64,000 nucleotides of DNA, from the NCBI GenBank assembly GCA_036897445.1, contig JAYMTL010000016.1, positions 124,001 to 188,000 on the forward strand, in the 5' to 3' direction. Position numbers and translations under genes: made by a program. Under the pieces are notes generated by a model. That model saw nothing but the letters and a program-made list of their open reading frames with translations. It was not told the origin of the DNA and did not search any database. Positions within the stretch are counted from its first letter, which is position 1, and every line of letters starts with the position of its first letter. Positions 33,501 through 45,531 of this stretch are shown piece by piece. The stretch comes from Pelargonium tetragonum (taxonomy: Eukaryota > Streptophyta > Magnoliopsida > Geraniales > Geraniaceae).

Positions 33501-35839
33501 AAGGGTTTAGATTTTCATAGTAAAAGGCTTCCTATCCACTTTCGCTAAGCCGCTAAATTACGTTCGGTGCGCAGATAGGTTAAAGTATACCTAAAATCTA
33601 ATTCTTGTCTTTTAGCGTTAATTATACCCCCTGGCATTTGCTTGTGAATCCAGTTTGACTTATTTGCGATAGTTGGTTATCAAGGCTTCATAGGGGTAAA
33701 TAATGAGTTAATCAAGAAAAGAGAACTGGGTTTTTTTGCTAGGAAACCTTTAAGGATATATTTCCGACATTCTATATTATAAAATTAGAAAAATTGAATT
33801 TCTTTTCCGTCCTTTTCTTTACAGGTAAGGTACTAATATCCCTTTGTCACCACTTTAGGCTTTCATAACTTGGATCTTGATGTTTATACTTTTGAAACTA
33901 AAAGGGTCCAGGTATTTTTTATATTCCTATGTCAAATTTTCCAGGGGGGGCTCTTAATCTTTGTCGTAGTACTACTTAGTAAGACAAATCGGGAGTTTCC
34001 TTCATGTCAGTGTAAACCTCTTTATCTATGGAAAGGTTTAAACTTAGGTCAAGTAAAAGCCTTATTCTGCATAGTTTATTTATTTATTCTGCGGAACAGT
34101 TTTCTTCAAATACTAAATTAAGTAAGTATGCTCTTTTAGTTTTAGGAAACCCGAGAAGAAACTTCTGTTAAAAATCTCTCTCTAGTGAACAGGGTACTTT
34201 ATATACCGATAGGAAATCCCTTTAATACTTATTTTGGCTATTGGCAGACCTAAATTTTATTATATTCTACTCAGCTCCTTTTATATCACTAGAACTCGTT
34301 GTAACCCTAGAAAATATAGGAGACCTGGCTATATTATATCCTCGAGAACAGAAGTATATAGAAAGATAGAGTAAGTAATATTAGGGTACTTCTCGACTCC
34401 TTAACTTTAACTTAGTACTTAACAAGCTAAAAAATTGTATGTCTTATGACAGCCCAGTATCCCTGTTCATATGTTTCATATTATTATTCACGAATTCAGA
34501 CTTAACCCTTACCCTTGGGGCAAAGAGTATAAGGTAATCCCCTTTTTTGGTATGGAATCCCAGGTTTTCAAGCAATTGTCCAGTCTTCCATGTGGATATA
34601 CAAGAAAAGCAATTCAAGATTAAAAGTCTCTTTGCCAAAGTTTCGAATGCAATCTCGCGAAGTTTTTAGGAACTGATAATATAAAATTTATAGGGAATAC
34701 AAAAAGCACGACTAAAATAAAAGATATAGTATTGCGCCTATCCTTAAAAATGGAATCTCGAAAGAGCCCTGGATCCTTCTGCCTTTGGGCGTTGACTCCA
34801 GCTACTTTTAGAAATTGCCCGTGAGGTTTCCCTATCTTATTAGCAGAAATTCATAACCTAAGACTAAGAATAAAGAAGCACTTTGCACTACAACCTTGGC
34901 TCCTAGTTTATTAAAAAAATCCCCAACTTTCCCTTTTATTTACTTCCTCCACAGCATAGTAAAAAAACTCTGCAAACTCCTGTTAGCCCCTATTTCTACT
35001 TATCTCAGCCCTTGTTGTAGCTAGGGGACAGTCTGTACCCCTATCTTCTAAGTCTGTATGTGCATACCTATTCTCTAAATAGTCATACCTTTATCTTTCT
35101 TATTTACAATACCTTGTACTCGGCTTAAACAAATGAAACAAAAAGCTTTTGATATAACTTATCCTCTTTTGAAAACTAAATTCCTATTATTTTATATATT
35201 ACCAACAACCCCTCCCTTTCATTTACTTTATTTGTACCCATTTTTATAGAATCTCTCAAGGCTTCTTTTTTCATAGAGTCAATGCACTGGCATAACAAAA
35301 GCTCCTGAGACAGTAAGACTCCTAAGGCTATACTAGGAAACCCCAATAACTACCCTATCTCCTCCTTTATAATCTTAATCCCATAAAAGATAAATAAAAT
35401 AGAAAAGGTACCCTACAGTCAGTATCCACTTAAAACCGAGAAAAACCTGTACAAATTCAAATTACAATTGGGAAAAAGAAGCTCCCTAGCTTTTCTCCTT
35501 AGATAGACCACACTGCTTTGTACTTGCTTGTACCAGAAATCTTAAACAAAACCCCGTCATTTAAGTAAAAAGTTTTAAAAAATAACAACAAACCCAGATT
35601 ATTTACAAGGATAAAAAACCTGTTGTAAGGCAATTTACATACCATAAAATACAAGTTAGCCCACCCAGTAATTGTACCCAAATTAGACTTTTACGTTCGA
35701 TTTAAAACATTCTTAGCTTAGAATTGCTTACTTCAACTTATATTATAGCAAGAGTAAGACATATAACAGAAACCTCTTTTTCTTTCTATACTTAACTTCC
35801 TTAACTACATTAGCTACAAGTCCTTGTAAGAGAGAGACT
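30595..35839. other. Gene-free spacer
   Basis: No gene is recognisable. Contents seen: GGAATTCC at 31887-31894, a stem-loop at 32402-32429, a CCCCTAGGGG palindrome at 32717-32726, and many odd-centred purine-to-pyrimidine palindromes. The open frames present (83 codons at most) lack any recognisable domain. Confidence 0.6.
32402..32429. repeat. GC-rich stem-loop
   Basis: CGAAAGC (32402-32408) pairs perfectly with GCTTTCG (32423-32429). The intervening 14 bases contain GAGTCTC, which can pair further with itself. No T-run follows, so a terminator role is not supported. Confidence 0.5.
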
Positions 35840-36585
35840 TCTAAGGCAAGATTTATCTTGCTCTTTCAAGGTCTGGATATTTAGAATAAGTCTTTCTTTT
35901 AGGAGAAAACAAAGTAAAGAGTTACAAAGATCCTTTTGTGGTTCTAAGTATTCATGTTCTATCTGTAATACTTAATGCGTTACCTTCCTCCATTACAAAA
36001 AAATGTATAATTTACTTACTAAGACACTAGGCTCTCTATAGCAATCTGCGGAGGTCCAGAGGTAATACACCTTAAATAATACAAACTAATACAAATCTAA
36101 AAAGACATCTATAGAAGACTTTCTTACAATACACAAACTTGAAGAAGAATACATTAGCTCTAGGTACAGTAAAAAGCGCAGGTAACCATAACAACAGGAG
36201 TACGATAGGTATAGCAGGTATAGCTTCAAAGAGTAAGAAGAGAAAGCTCCCACGGCTCCTACCTAATATGATAGATATAAAATTCCGAAGACGACTTAGA
36301 AAGGGTACAGATCCTTGATACAGACTAAGAAAGTAAATACAAAAATGAAGAAGAATTTAAATTTTTAACAATTGTTTCTATGCCCCTATGGTGTAAGTCA
36401 GTACCAAACAAGTCAAGAAAGTCTAAGTCAAAAGAGAAGAGGTAAGTCAAAGCAAAATCATATTTATGTTATAAGGTTGCGTATCTTATATTCGGTATTC
36501 GGTAACATTGACACTATCCTATCTCTCCAAGGTTTCTACCCCCATTAGCGATAAAGACATAGAGCAAGATAAATCTTGCCTTAGA
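35840..36585. mobile_element. 746-bp segment bounded by exact 25-bp inverted repeats
   Basis: The 25 bases at 35840-35864 (beginning TCTAAGGCAAGATTT) are the exact reverse complement of 36561-36585. Each arm contains its own near-palindrome, GCAAGAT-TT-ATCTTGC. The arrangement matches terminal inverted repeats of a small DNA transposon or foldback unit, but I see no target-site duplication and no transposase inside. The interior includes AAGTCA-rich sequence near 36390-36460 and low-complexity purine-rich DNA. A pair of dispersed hairpins inserted in opposite orientation is the alternative. Confidence 0.5.
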
Positions 36586-36792
36586 CCCCGTTAGTGAACT
36601 ATATAACTAATATAATAAAATAGAAAGACTAATAACTAAAAGGAAGGTTCTATGTATTTGGAATTGTTGGGTATTTCTAAAGTCAGGGGAGTTCCTAAAC
36701 TATACAAAGCCTTCTTAAAAAGTGCAAAGTGAAGATGATCTTTATTGGACTGAATAACATAAACCAACGGAAACATTAGCACGAACAACGAC

Positions 36793-36824
36793 GAACTATC
36801 GGCTTTATTTGAACTATCGGCTTT
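36793..36824 (+). repeat. Short direct repeat, period 18
   Basis: GAACTATCGGCTTT occurs at 36793-36806 and again at 36811-36824, separated by four bases. It looks like a replication-slippage duplication whose spacer has diverged. Confidence 0.85.
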
Positions 36825-37179
36825 CCGGTCTGAAAAAGGGTGTTTTAACGGAATTAAAGGAGAGTCCCAACTGGATATCTAATCTTTCCGGCACTTCCTT
36901 CTCTTTTTTCAAGTAAGGATTCTTTCTTTATATAAGCTATTTCTTTTTTCTGTTTTGTTAGCGTTTAAGAAACCTGGTATACCAAGGCTACAGATAATGC
37001 AGAGTTTAGCCATGATGAATAATAAGATGCTGGAGAGAATCTAGCTATGGATAAGAGTGAGTAGTCAGAAAGGAAGCAGTTTCTAGTAAATATATAGAAT
37101 GAATGTTTTTTCTTTTAGTTTGGCATAAGGTAAGTAGGTATACTTCAATATACGCACTAAAGTCAGGAAGAAGAACTTA

Positions 37180-37450
37180 CCTATTCTTTCTAATTCTAAG
37201 TTTCTAGCCTCCCTGTTCTGTAGTAATAAAGTAATAAGAACCTGGAATAATAGGTATTATCCTTAACAAGTAATACAATCCATATCTAATACACTAGAAT
37301 ACTAACTACAAATATACCTTATTCTATAATTAGCTAGTAAATATTTAAGTACTACCAATACAATAGAACTGCGCTTATCCTATATTAATATATTAATGTC
37401 TATTACTATCTACTTCATAACTGATAAGTAAGATAACTCCTATTTACCAT
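37180..37450. repeat. CTA/ACT/AATA-rich low-complexity island
   Basis: Words such as TAATAAGAAC, AATACTAACTAC and CTATTACTATCTAC dominate. It shares AATAGGTATTATCCTTA (37249-37265) with the island at 62179-62195 and AATACAATCC with the island near 49.4 kb, so these islands may share origin rather than being independent slippage tracts. Confidence 0.5.
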
Positions 37451-37702
37451 AAGCTCCACTGTTTTGGGTCTAAAGTAAGGTCTATATTTATGTAAAGGGG
37501 AGCTCCTTTCCTTTTTCAGTTGTTAATTTAAAAATTTGTGTATCTAAAAACGGAGGAATTGGAAAGTTTAGGCCAATTTCTTTACAAAAGCTTCATTTTC
37601 TTAGTAAATAATAGTAATAAAGATTTGGAGCTTTTTACCAGAATAGAGACTTGTATTTTAAATAGGAATTCCTAAAAAAATCCGCAGGACTCTCTAGGGA
37701 GG

Positions 37703-37743
37703 GCTTAAACGGGGTTCTTCCTTAACCCCACAGAGAGAGTAGG
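37703..37743 (+). repeat. Diverged structured repeat, copy 1
   Basis: The order GCTTAAA, about 13 bases, TAACCCC, two bases, AGAGAGAGTAGG is repeated at 38272-38315. Here a hairpin GGGGTT/AACCCC (37711-37716 with 37724-37729) lies inside a flanking stem ACTCTCT/AGAGAGT (37689-37695 with 37734-37740). No known RNA recognised. Confidence 0.5.
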
Positions 37744-38271
37744 TAAAGGGTCTTTTTTCTAAAATAAAAAGTGGGAGTACTTGTTTTAGTATTACGCTGA
37801 AAGCCAACAATTGAAGATCGGACTCATGTCTGTACAATCCTAGCTATCAAGACGGGGAAAAGATAGGGTTTAACTCGCATACTATAATAAGAGATAAGAG
37901 CTCCCGGGGAATTAAGCAAAAAATTCCCCTTGTACTTATAACTTATAGCATTCTATTCAAATAGCTAAAAAGCTGCTCTGACTTTAATAAAATAAGAAGG
38001 GATACACTGCATGAGATTTTATACCCGAGAATAAAAAAGGGGTCCCTTCGCAGTCTTAACTCTTTTTACAAAGGCCCTTTTTGATAAGGAATTTTAAGCT
38101 AACACCAAGAGACGAAAGTTCGCAGTTAATGTTACTGGGGTTCCAAAGGTCAAAAGCCCTTCTCCTTTGTATTTTGTATTAAGAGTCCGCGCATATTCCT
38201 AAGGAGGATTCTCATATTACAAAGTTATGCAGAAGTTTTTTTATAGGATACGGGCAATTTTCAGTTACTTC

Positions 38272-38315
38272 GCTTAAAGCTCTCCGCGTTTTATAACCCC
38301 GTAGAGAGAGTAAGG
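38272..38315 (+). repeat. Diverged structured repeat, copy 2
   Basis: GCTTAAA, 15 bases, TAACCCC, two bases, AGAGAGAGTAAGG matches copy 1 at 37703. The inner hairpin of copy 1 is not kept, but CTCTC (38280-38284) can still pair with GAGAG of the conserved end, so an outer stem remains possible in both copies. Confidence 0.5.
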
Positions 38316-41300
38316 CGCCCTTTGATGCTATGCATCCAGTCATCTCTTATGTTATGCGACGAAACTTTCTACAACTAGAATTTGTTTTTAGAGTCTTGTA
38401 TCGAATAAGTTACACGGTATAGAGAATCCTTAGTTTTAAATCTAGGAAATTTTAGTACTTTGCCTGCGTTAATTCTCATCGAAATCTTAAACATATATAG
38501 GAAGGAATCCCTTTGAAAGATTAGCAAGAGCTTCTAAAGTTATTTTACTTCGGTTTTAAAGGGCGAGTGCTAGTCTTATAAAGAGTTTCGGATCTGATTA
38601 GTAATATTACTTACACACTCGGGATTCCTTTTTAAACCACTTATACTAAGAGTAACCCAGAAGTAGCTTCAATGTAATACACACAAAACTTAGGTTTAAG
38701 GTATTCTGTTTCCTGAGCAGACTTATTACTCATTTTTTTAGCCGAGATTTGGAGCAATCTTATACCCCAAAGGATTAAAGCCCAGTTTTTGGCTAGCCTA
38801 GGATAGAATCCTTAATGCAGTAAAGTAAATAGCCCATTCTGAAACTAGAGTAAACAATATAAACTAGGTAGGGGCCTGTGATATATCTGGAATACCAGAT
38901 ACTTAAGGTAGAAAAAGGACTTAAACTCATCAGAAACCCCTTAAAGCTTGTGTCTGCCCAAGTACACCAATAGACATGTACTCTAAAAAGAAGGAAACTG
39001 GGGAGTGAAATTGTTAGGAGGCGTCTATCGACTTACTACTTTAATCAAGTTTACATTTAACAAATCAAAGTTTAATCGAAGGGAATGAGTTCAAATCGTG
39101 TTAAAAGCGGATTTCTAGTGAAATTACATAGGTTTCTGTCCAAAAAGTTTCTAATACCGAAATCCTAATAGAGTCTTTATTTGTACTACTCAAAAAGGAG
39201 ATTCTTGCCCAGTTCTAATTCCTAGCCTTTAAGTATTTGCGGAGTGTCAATCGTTCTTGTTACAGTTTATTTATTCTTCACAACCAAAAAGACATAGGAG
39301 TGTGGATAAGGGTTTCCATTAGAAAATTAGAGAGGCCCCTTTCCTCTTAGAGCTAAAGTCTAGTTTCTAAATTTATTGGCAAGCCGTAGGACTGTTGGAA
39401 AAGCACGTAAATCTTGAATTCGTTTTTTAGACACTTTTACATGACTTAAGTAAGATCCGACACTAAAGATTTGCATCCCCTAAAGATAGTAGGGTAACCT
39501 TTATTCATTTACACACCAAGTAAGTCCCCCTATTTCTTTACCCTTTATAAACTCCAAAAGCCTTGGAATACTATATAGAATCGACAACTTCCCTTCATAA
39601 AGTATACCCCTAGAGTCCTATAGAGCTTCGTGTTATTAGTACACCTATCTTGCTTGTGCAACCCAAAATAAGCACTGGAATTGCTATCATACAATAGAGT
39701 AATTAATTTAGATTTAACTAAGAATACTTATAAATTTCATTTTAACCAGTTCAGTATCGTTCTTGTTAACACAAAAGCTTTTCTATAAAGACCCTTTTTA
39801 AAAAGAGTAAACAAGGGGAGGTCCTCTCCTACTGATGCACACTATACGTAGGTGCTTATTAATGAAATAAAGATTTTTTGACAGAACTTTAAATAAGAAA
39901 CTCTAAACTTCCCTTTCGGGCTTCCACCTTGGCTAAAATTATCGGATTAAGGGTATTCTTTTATCTGGAATTCTGCTCTCTATAATAGTTTATATAACTT
40001 TTTTGTCTATATTATGTAAGTACTCTCATGGAGAACTTTCCCGTAAGTCTTTAAGTCAGACATTCAAGGATTGTATATCCCTGCCGTATATCTTCTATCT
40101 TCAACCTTATTCGAGCTATATTTGTTATTTCCATTCTTTTCTTTCTTTTAGCTTTTAGAAAAAATAGAATTGACTTTATCAGGGCCTAAATCCTTTATAG
40201 TATTTAATAATAGGGCTTCCTCGACAATTACAGAATTTTTTTAAGGGTAGATTTTTTCAATGAACAGTAATTTCAAGGTACCAACTTTAATAAAGTTCTA
40301 GGGGCTCCCAAGTTACTTTAAGCTTCTAGATTTTTAGGAAATTCTGGGAGCTTAGAATAACCTAGTGTTCTAATATGAGGGACTTCGGAAAAAAAGACTA
40401 CCTAGTTTGTATAGCTGTACCTTTAGCAAAAAGTCATAGCTAGGATTTCTTTGATCAACGAAAAAGACTCTAACCCACCTTTATATCTCCAAGATTTTAG
40501 TAGCCATTACATTAAGAGATTCGTCCTATCTCTTAGATTTAGTTTAGATCTTCTTCCCAATTAACTAGACTGAAAAGGAGGCCCTTGTTTTATAGGCTTT
40601 TTCTAAACCCGACCTAAAGCAAAAGGGTTCCCGGGCCTCATTCATAAAAATGAAACGGCTTAAAAGCTCAACCCCTAACAGCAGGAATCCGGTAAACGTG
40701 CAATATCAATAAAATAGACTGTAATAGTCTAAATAACAGGGCCCTAAATTTAGACCTGTAAAAAAATTTGAGCCTGGGTGAAAATTCCTTGTCTTCGTCT
40801 TTTCCAGCCCTACAAGATTCTTGGGAGTAGCACAGTAAACCTTTGCCTTAAGAGTCCAGAAAAAAGAAAGAAGTTGCCGCTTTTTCTAGACGAGCAGGTA
40901 GTACTTAAATTGTAAGAGTACCTTTTATATTACTACAATCCCTATAAATTTTAGTGCTAATTTAAACCTTTCCTATTAGGATAAAATGCTAGTTTAGTTT
41001 TAAAGTGGAACGGTTTCCGCGTTATATCTTGATTAGATTTTGTGGGGGTTCTTTTGCATTTAGCGCTTCGACCGCTTGATTATAGTAATTCTAGTATTAG
41101 GTTGCCATTGAGAATCAAATCCCTTCCAGCTTAATGCTTTTTACGGAGTATTACAAGTTTGTACGTTAAGACTGGGTTAGGGGTTCACAAAAAAAATGAA
41201 AGAGAGGTCTGCTTTTTTGTCCCTTACCTTTCGCCTAGCTAATTAAGAGTTCGTCCTAGAATAACTAAACCTAAAGTTGCGGGTAAACCAAAACATTAGT

Positions 41301-44300
41301 TGATTTTAAGCTTCCACAAAGTCTCTAAATAAAATGTAGAAAATAAGGGAGGAGTTCCTTTAGTTTTATAATAGGATCCTTTAAAGGTTATTCTTGATTA
41401 GTAGCTTTAAAGATCTATAGAATACTAGTAGTAAACAATAAAACGAGTTTGTTTAGGAAAGTAACAAAAATTTTTTTAAGTAAACAGGGTTGCACTCCTT
41501 CTTGCTTGAATTTAAGTTTTCAGGTCTAGTTATTAACAAAAGGGTTTAACCTGTAAAATCTAAAGCCTTTGAAATTTGTAAGAAATTAAGACAAAGTAAA
41601 GTCTAAAGGTAAAGTCGAAATTGGGGGGATCTATTTTAAGGTTTTTATACCTTATATTTAGAAGGCGAGCCCAACATATTAAATTTTGTAATTGAGGTTA
41701 TAGTTGTTTAAATAGCATAGTCAGTAAAATGGGGGCAATTCCCAGGAGGTTCCCACGTAAAGAAATAAAAAATAGAGTATGAAGGATATACCTCAAAGGG
41801 CCTTTGTAGTATATTAAGACCCGCAAGCTATGTATTTGATTTTCTTAGTCTCTTCCCCTACTCAAAATTAGTGCTGCTTTTGTGAATTACTCTTAAAACT
41901 TAGAAAGAGGCAACCCTTATTAAATGAAAACAGGATTGACTTTATCAAACTAGCTTCACTAGGAAGCCTATATACTGAGAATAACCTACCAAAAAAGAGT
42001 GGATCTACCCTGTAGAAAAATGACAAGTACCTAAGTATCCTAAATAGAAAACATTCTACTTAAAGCTATGAATACCCGTCAAATTTCCTTAATATAGTCT
42101 TTTTGAAAAAGCTTAACAGCTAGACCTAACAAAAGCTACAATATGTATATATATAATTCTCAATCTTTTGTTAAACCCTGTAAATAGTCAGGCAAACTTC
42201 CTAAAGTTAGGTATTCTTAATAGATTGACTCTGACACTGAAAATGAAAGTTCCATAAGGTATTCCCTTAAAATAAAACTAGAAATTTCGCTAAGCCATTC
42301 CTGTTTCTTTTTATTTGTAAAAGCGTTTCCCAATATCTAGGTCTAGCAAGACTCCTGCTTTACTTTTTTGAAAAAAGAGGGTTGGCTATAGCTATTTATT
42401 AAATGCTTGTGGACCAAAAGCGGAAAGTTATGAGTCGACTATGTCTATGTGTAGCAACCCTTTTGCAAGGATTCCTTATATAGACAGATTAGAGCTTTTT
42501 TAAACCCTAGACGAGTCTAGAAAAACCTTATTAAAAAGAAACCCCTTATTTATATACGTCATGTAAGAAAGCAGGCAAACAAGAGAGAGTATGCCCGTTA
42601 GTCTTCTTAGCGGGTAGACGCCTTTTAAAGATAGGAACCCTTACTACAGAAGTAAGCATTCAAACGACTGCCTCATTTCAAGGATCTGAGAAAATTTACC
42701 GGATTCGCAATGTTATAGGAAGTGAGTGAGTCCTTAAAGTCCTTTTGCGCTGTTAAACACAAACTAAATTTTTGAAGGAAATGAATTTAATAAAATCCAC
42801 GATTAACCTTGTTAAACTTTAAGCTTTAGTAATAAGTCAGTCATAAACTAGAAAAATGACAATTATCTTATGTAGGTGAAAAAAAGACTCTTTCTAAACT
42901 TTTTGATTACTACTGTAACTTTTTTGAGTAAAGCCAAAATATTGTGCATACTTATAAGTCTATTTTACTACACAGACTTTGCCTAGAATTGGAGTTAAAA
43001 CGCATAAACACTCTTTAAAATTCAAAGTGAAATCCTTCACTCCTTCCTTGTAGATTGCTAAAAACTTATTCAACCCTGCCTCTGGGGATACCCCCTTTAA
43101 GGAGTACTTAAAGTTATCCTTAGAGTACTCTTATAATCTTATAATATTGATAACTAAAATCTGTATTCCATTTCTCTGTAAAAGAACCCTACTGTCCCAT
43201 TAACTTTACCCAAGCTATAAAAACTTTACCGCTATGAATCCCTAAGTAAGAATTATTTTAACTTAATCTCTAGTAACGTTTTTCGAGAATAAACTTTGCT
43301 AAAAATTTTGCGGATTTAAATCTAGATATTACCCAAACTTCTATAATTAATGGAAATTCTCAAAGACTCATATTTTACTATATAAAAGGGGATTTCCTTT
43401 TAGGAGTATGCCTAAGTTTTCGCGAGAGATTTTTTGGTCTATGGCTTCAAAATTTAATGTATATAACTTCTTATTTTAACAAGGATCTAGATTTCTTCTA
43501 TTCTTTTTTTCATATAGCTTTGCTAAGAAGAGCTTTGTCAGGATTTAAGGTATTGGGAAATGCAAGGGGGTTTTATTCAAATCTTAATTACCTCCTTTTT
43601 CTAACAAACAAAGGGCGGTGATAAACAGGGGAGTCCTCGTAACACAAGATTACTTTATTACTCATTTTAATACGAGAGAGCTCAAAATTATTTTGGTGCA
43701 CTAGATTATATACAAGTATTTCAGACTTCCTATTATTTAAGGGACAGTGTAACCATAAAAGCTTTTTTTTGGAGATTCATTAGTATTTTATTTTTATCTT
43801 GCGAAAATGATTCTTATAGGTTCCTATAAATCTATATTTCGGGTTGTTAGAATTGGCAGGATTCTTAGTCTATAAATCCTTAGGAGGTTAGAAATACTTC
43901 AAGAAAAGGTAAAGCCGTTTGTGTTCTTAGGCAGCTGCACTTTAAAGAATAGTAAGACCCTCGACCTAAGACAAGATTTTCGTAGGGGGACTCATTTATA
44001 TTTATAAGGGTGCCTTATCAGTAAAAGAATCTTGTACAAAACCTGTTTTATTCTCTTTAGGAAGTACACTCCATTTTACAAAAATAGAAGGAACTTATCT
44101 TTTTTATTTAGGCAGTTAATTTCAAGTGCAGGATAAGTTGGTAAACCTATTAGAGCTATTACCTGGGTATTCTTTGCTTTACTCCTAAATAGCTTTCCGC
44201 AAGGTTTTTAAGTATTTAGAGGATATAGATTCTCTTGGATAATGTAACGGGGAGCCTAGGAGTGTATGCCTAATAAAAGCAGTTCCTGAAACAAGGGGAG

Positions 44301-45501
44301 GTCCTATAAAGAAAAGAGCGAGTCTAGTAAATAAATAGGTTAAAAACCTTACCCCTGTCTACGAATGAGAATTCAATGTGGTTTAATAAGTTAGAGTCTT
44401 TTTCTTGTAAATAGGAAAAGAAAACTCTGGCAAAAAGAGTCATTAACCTTTATATAGGACTGTAATAGATTTTTAAAAGAACTTATGGTTATAAGGTATA
44501 TAGGTTCTATCAAAAACAAAAACTCCCTACGTTACACTACAGTCGGGTAGAACGTTACCAGACTCTATAAGGTTTCTTCTCTATAGTGCTAGTTGCGGAT
44601 AAGCCAAAAGGAATGTCCCTTTAACAACTACAGGAATTCCTAATACTAATAGCTACAATAGCCTACAAAGAAGCCGGTGGATAGGTATCATAGTGTGTAA
44701 GTCAGTATACTTAATTAATGTATTAATATTTAAGAAAGTTTTCTAAAAATGGATTCATTTAAGTTGGTACCCATCTGTCCCAGAAAAGCTTAGTAAAAGA
44801 GCTGCTAAATACAGGAAACCCGGAGAAGTTATATATTAGGCTTCCTGTTTAAAAACCTAGTCAAGAAGAAGAGTGTTATGATTTTGCATCCATTTTTAGA
44901 AAACTATACCTATTCAATTCAAAAAAATCCCGCGTGATAAGCGCATTAAAAAACCCCTAATACAAAAGGGACAGAACTTTAATTCTTTTTTTCATTACAA
45001 GCACTTCCCTTAAAGTTTATAGACTAAATATTAAAGTATCCTTGTGGATATATATATTATGTAAGAGTTTCCCTTGACAAGGGTTAGAAAGAGTCTTTAT
45101 TTTACTCACTTAAATTCCGGTCTAATATTTCAGCAACTAATGAATTCTACAGCTTAAAATTTGGAAGCCCTTAAACTAACAGCTTTAGAAAAAGGGCCCT
45201 TTTACCGGTAAACAAAAAATAGATCTATTTTTTTAGCCCTTGTTTGTTTCAAAATTAACAAGTATTCTTGCCATAGCTTAGCTTTCCTCTGGTTATTCTA
45301 AAAATTACCCGAAACCAGTACGAGCACGGTTTAATACGGGTTATACCAGAAAACTTTAGCGGGCCCCATTACTCTTAATTATAGAACTCCTTTTTACGGT
45401 GTCTCTTATTCCTAGCTTTTTTATTAGTGGGTTTACAATTACAAGTGGTAAAGCAAAGATAGGAGAGACTTATGTACTAATTTATGAGAGGGAATTTCCT
45501 T

Positions 45502-45531
45502 ACTAAAAAAGTCTTCACTAAATAAGTCTTC
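45502..45531 (+). repeat. 15-bp tandem duplication
   Basis: ACTAAAAAAGTCTTC (45502-45516) is followed directly by ACTAAATAAGTCTTC (45517-45531), one mismatch. A recent slippage duplication. Confidence 0.85.
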
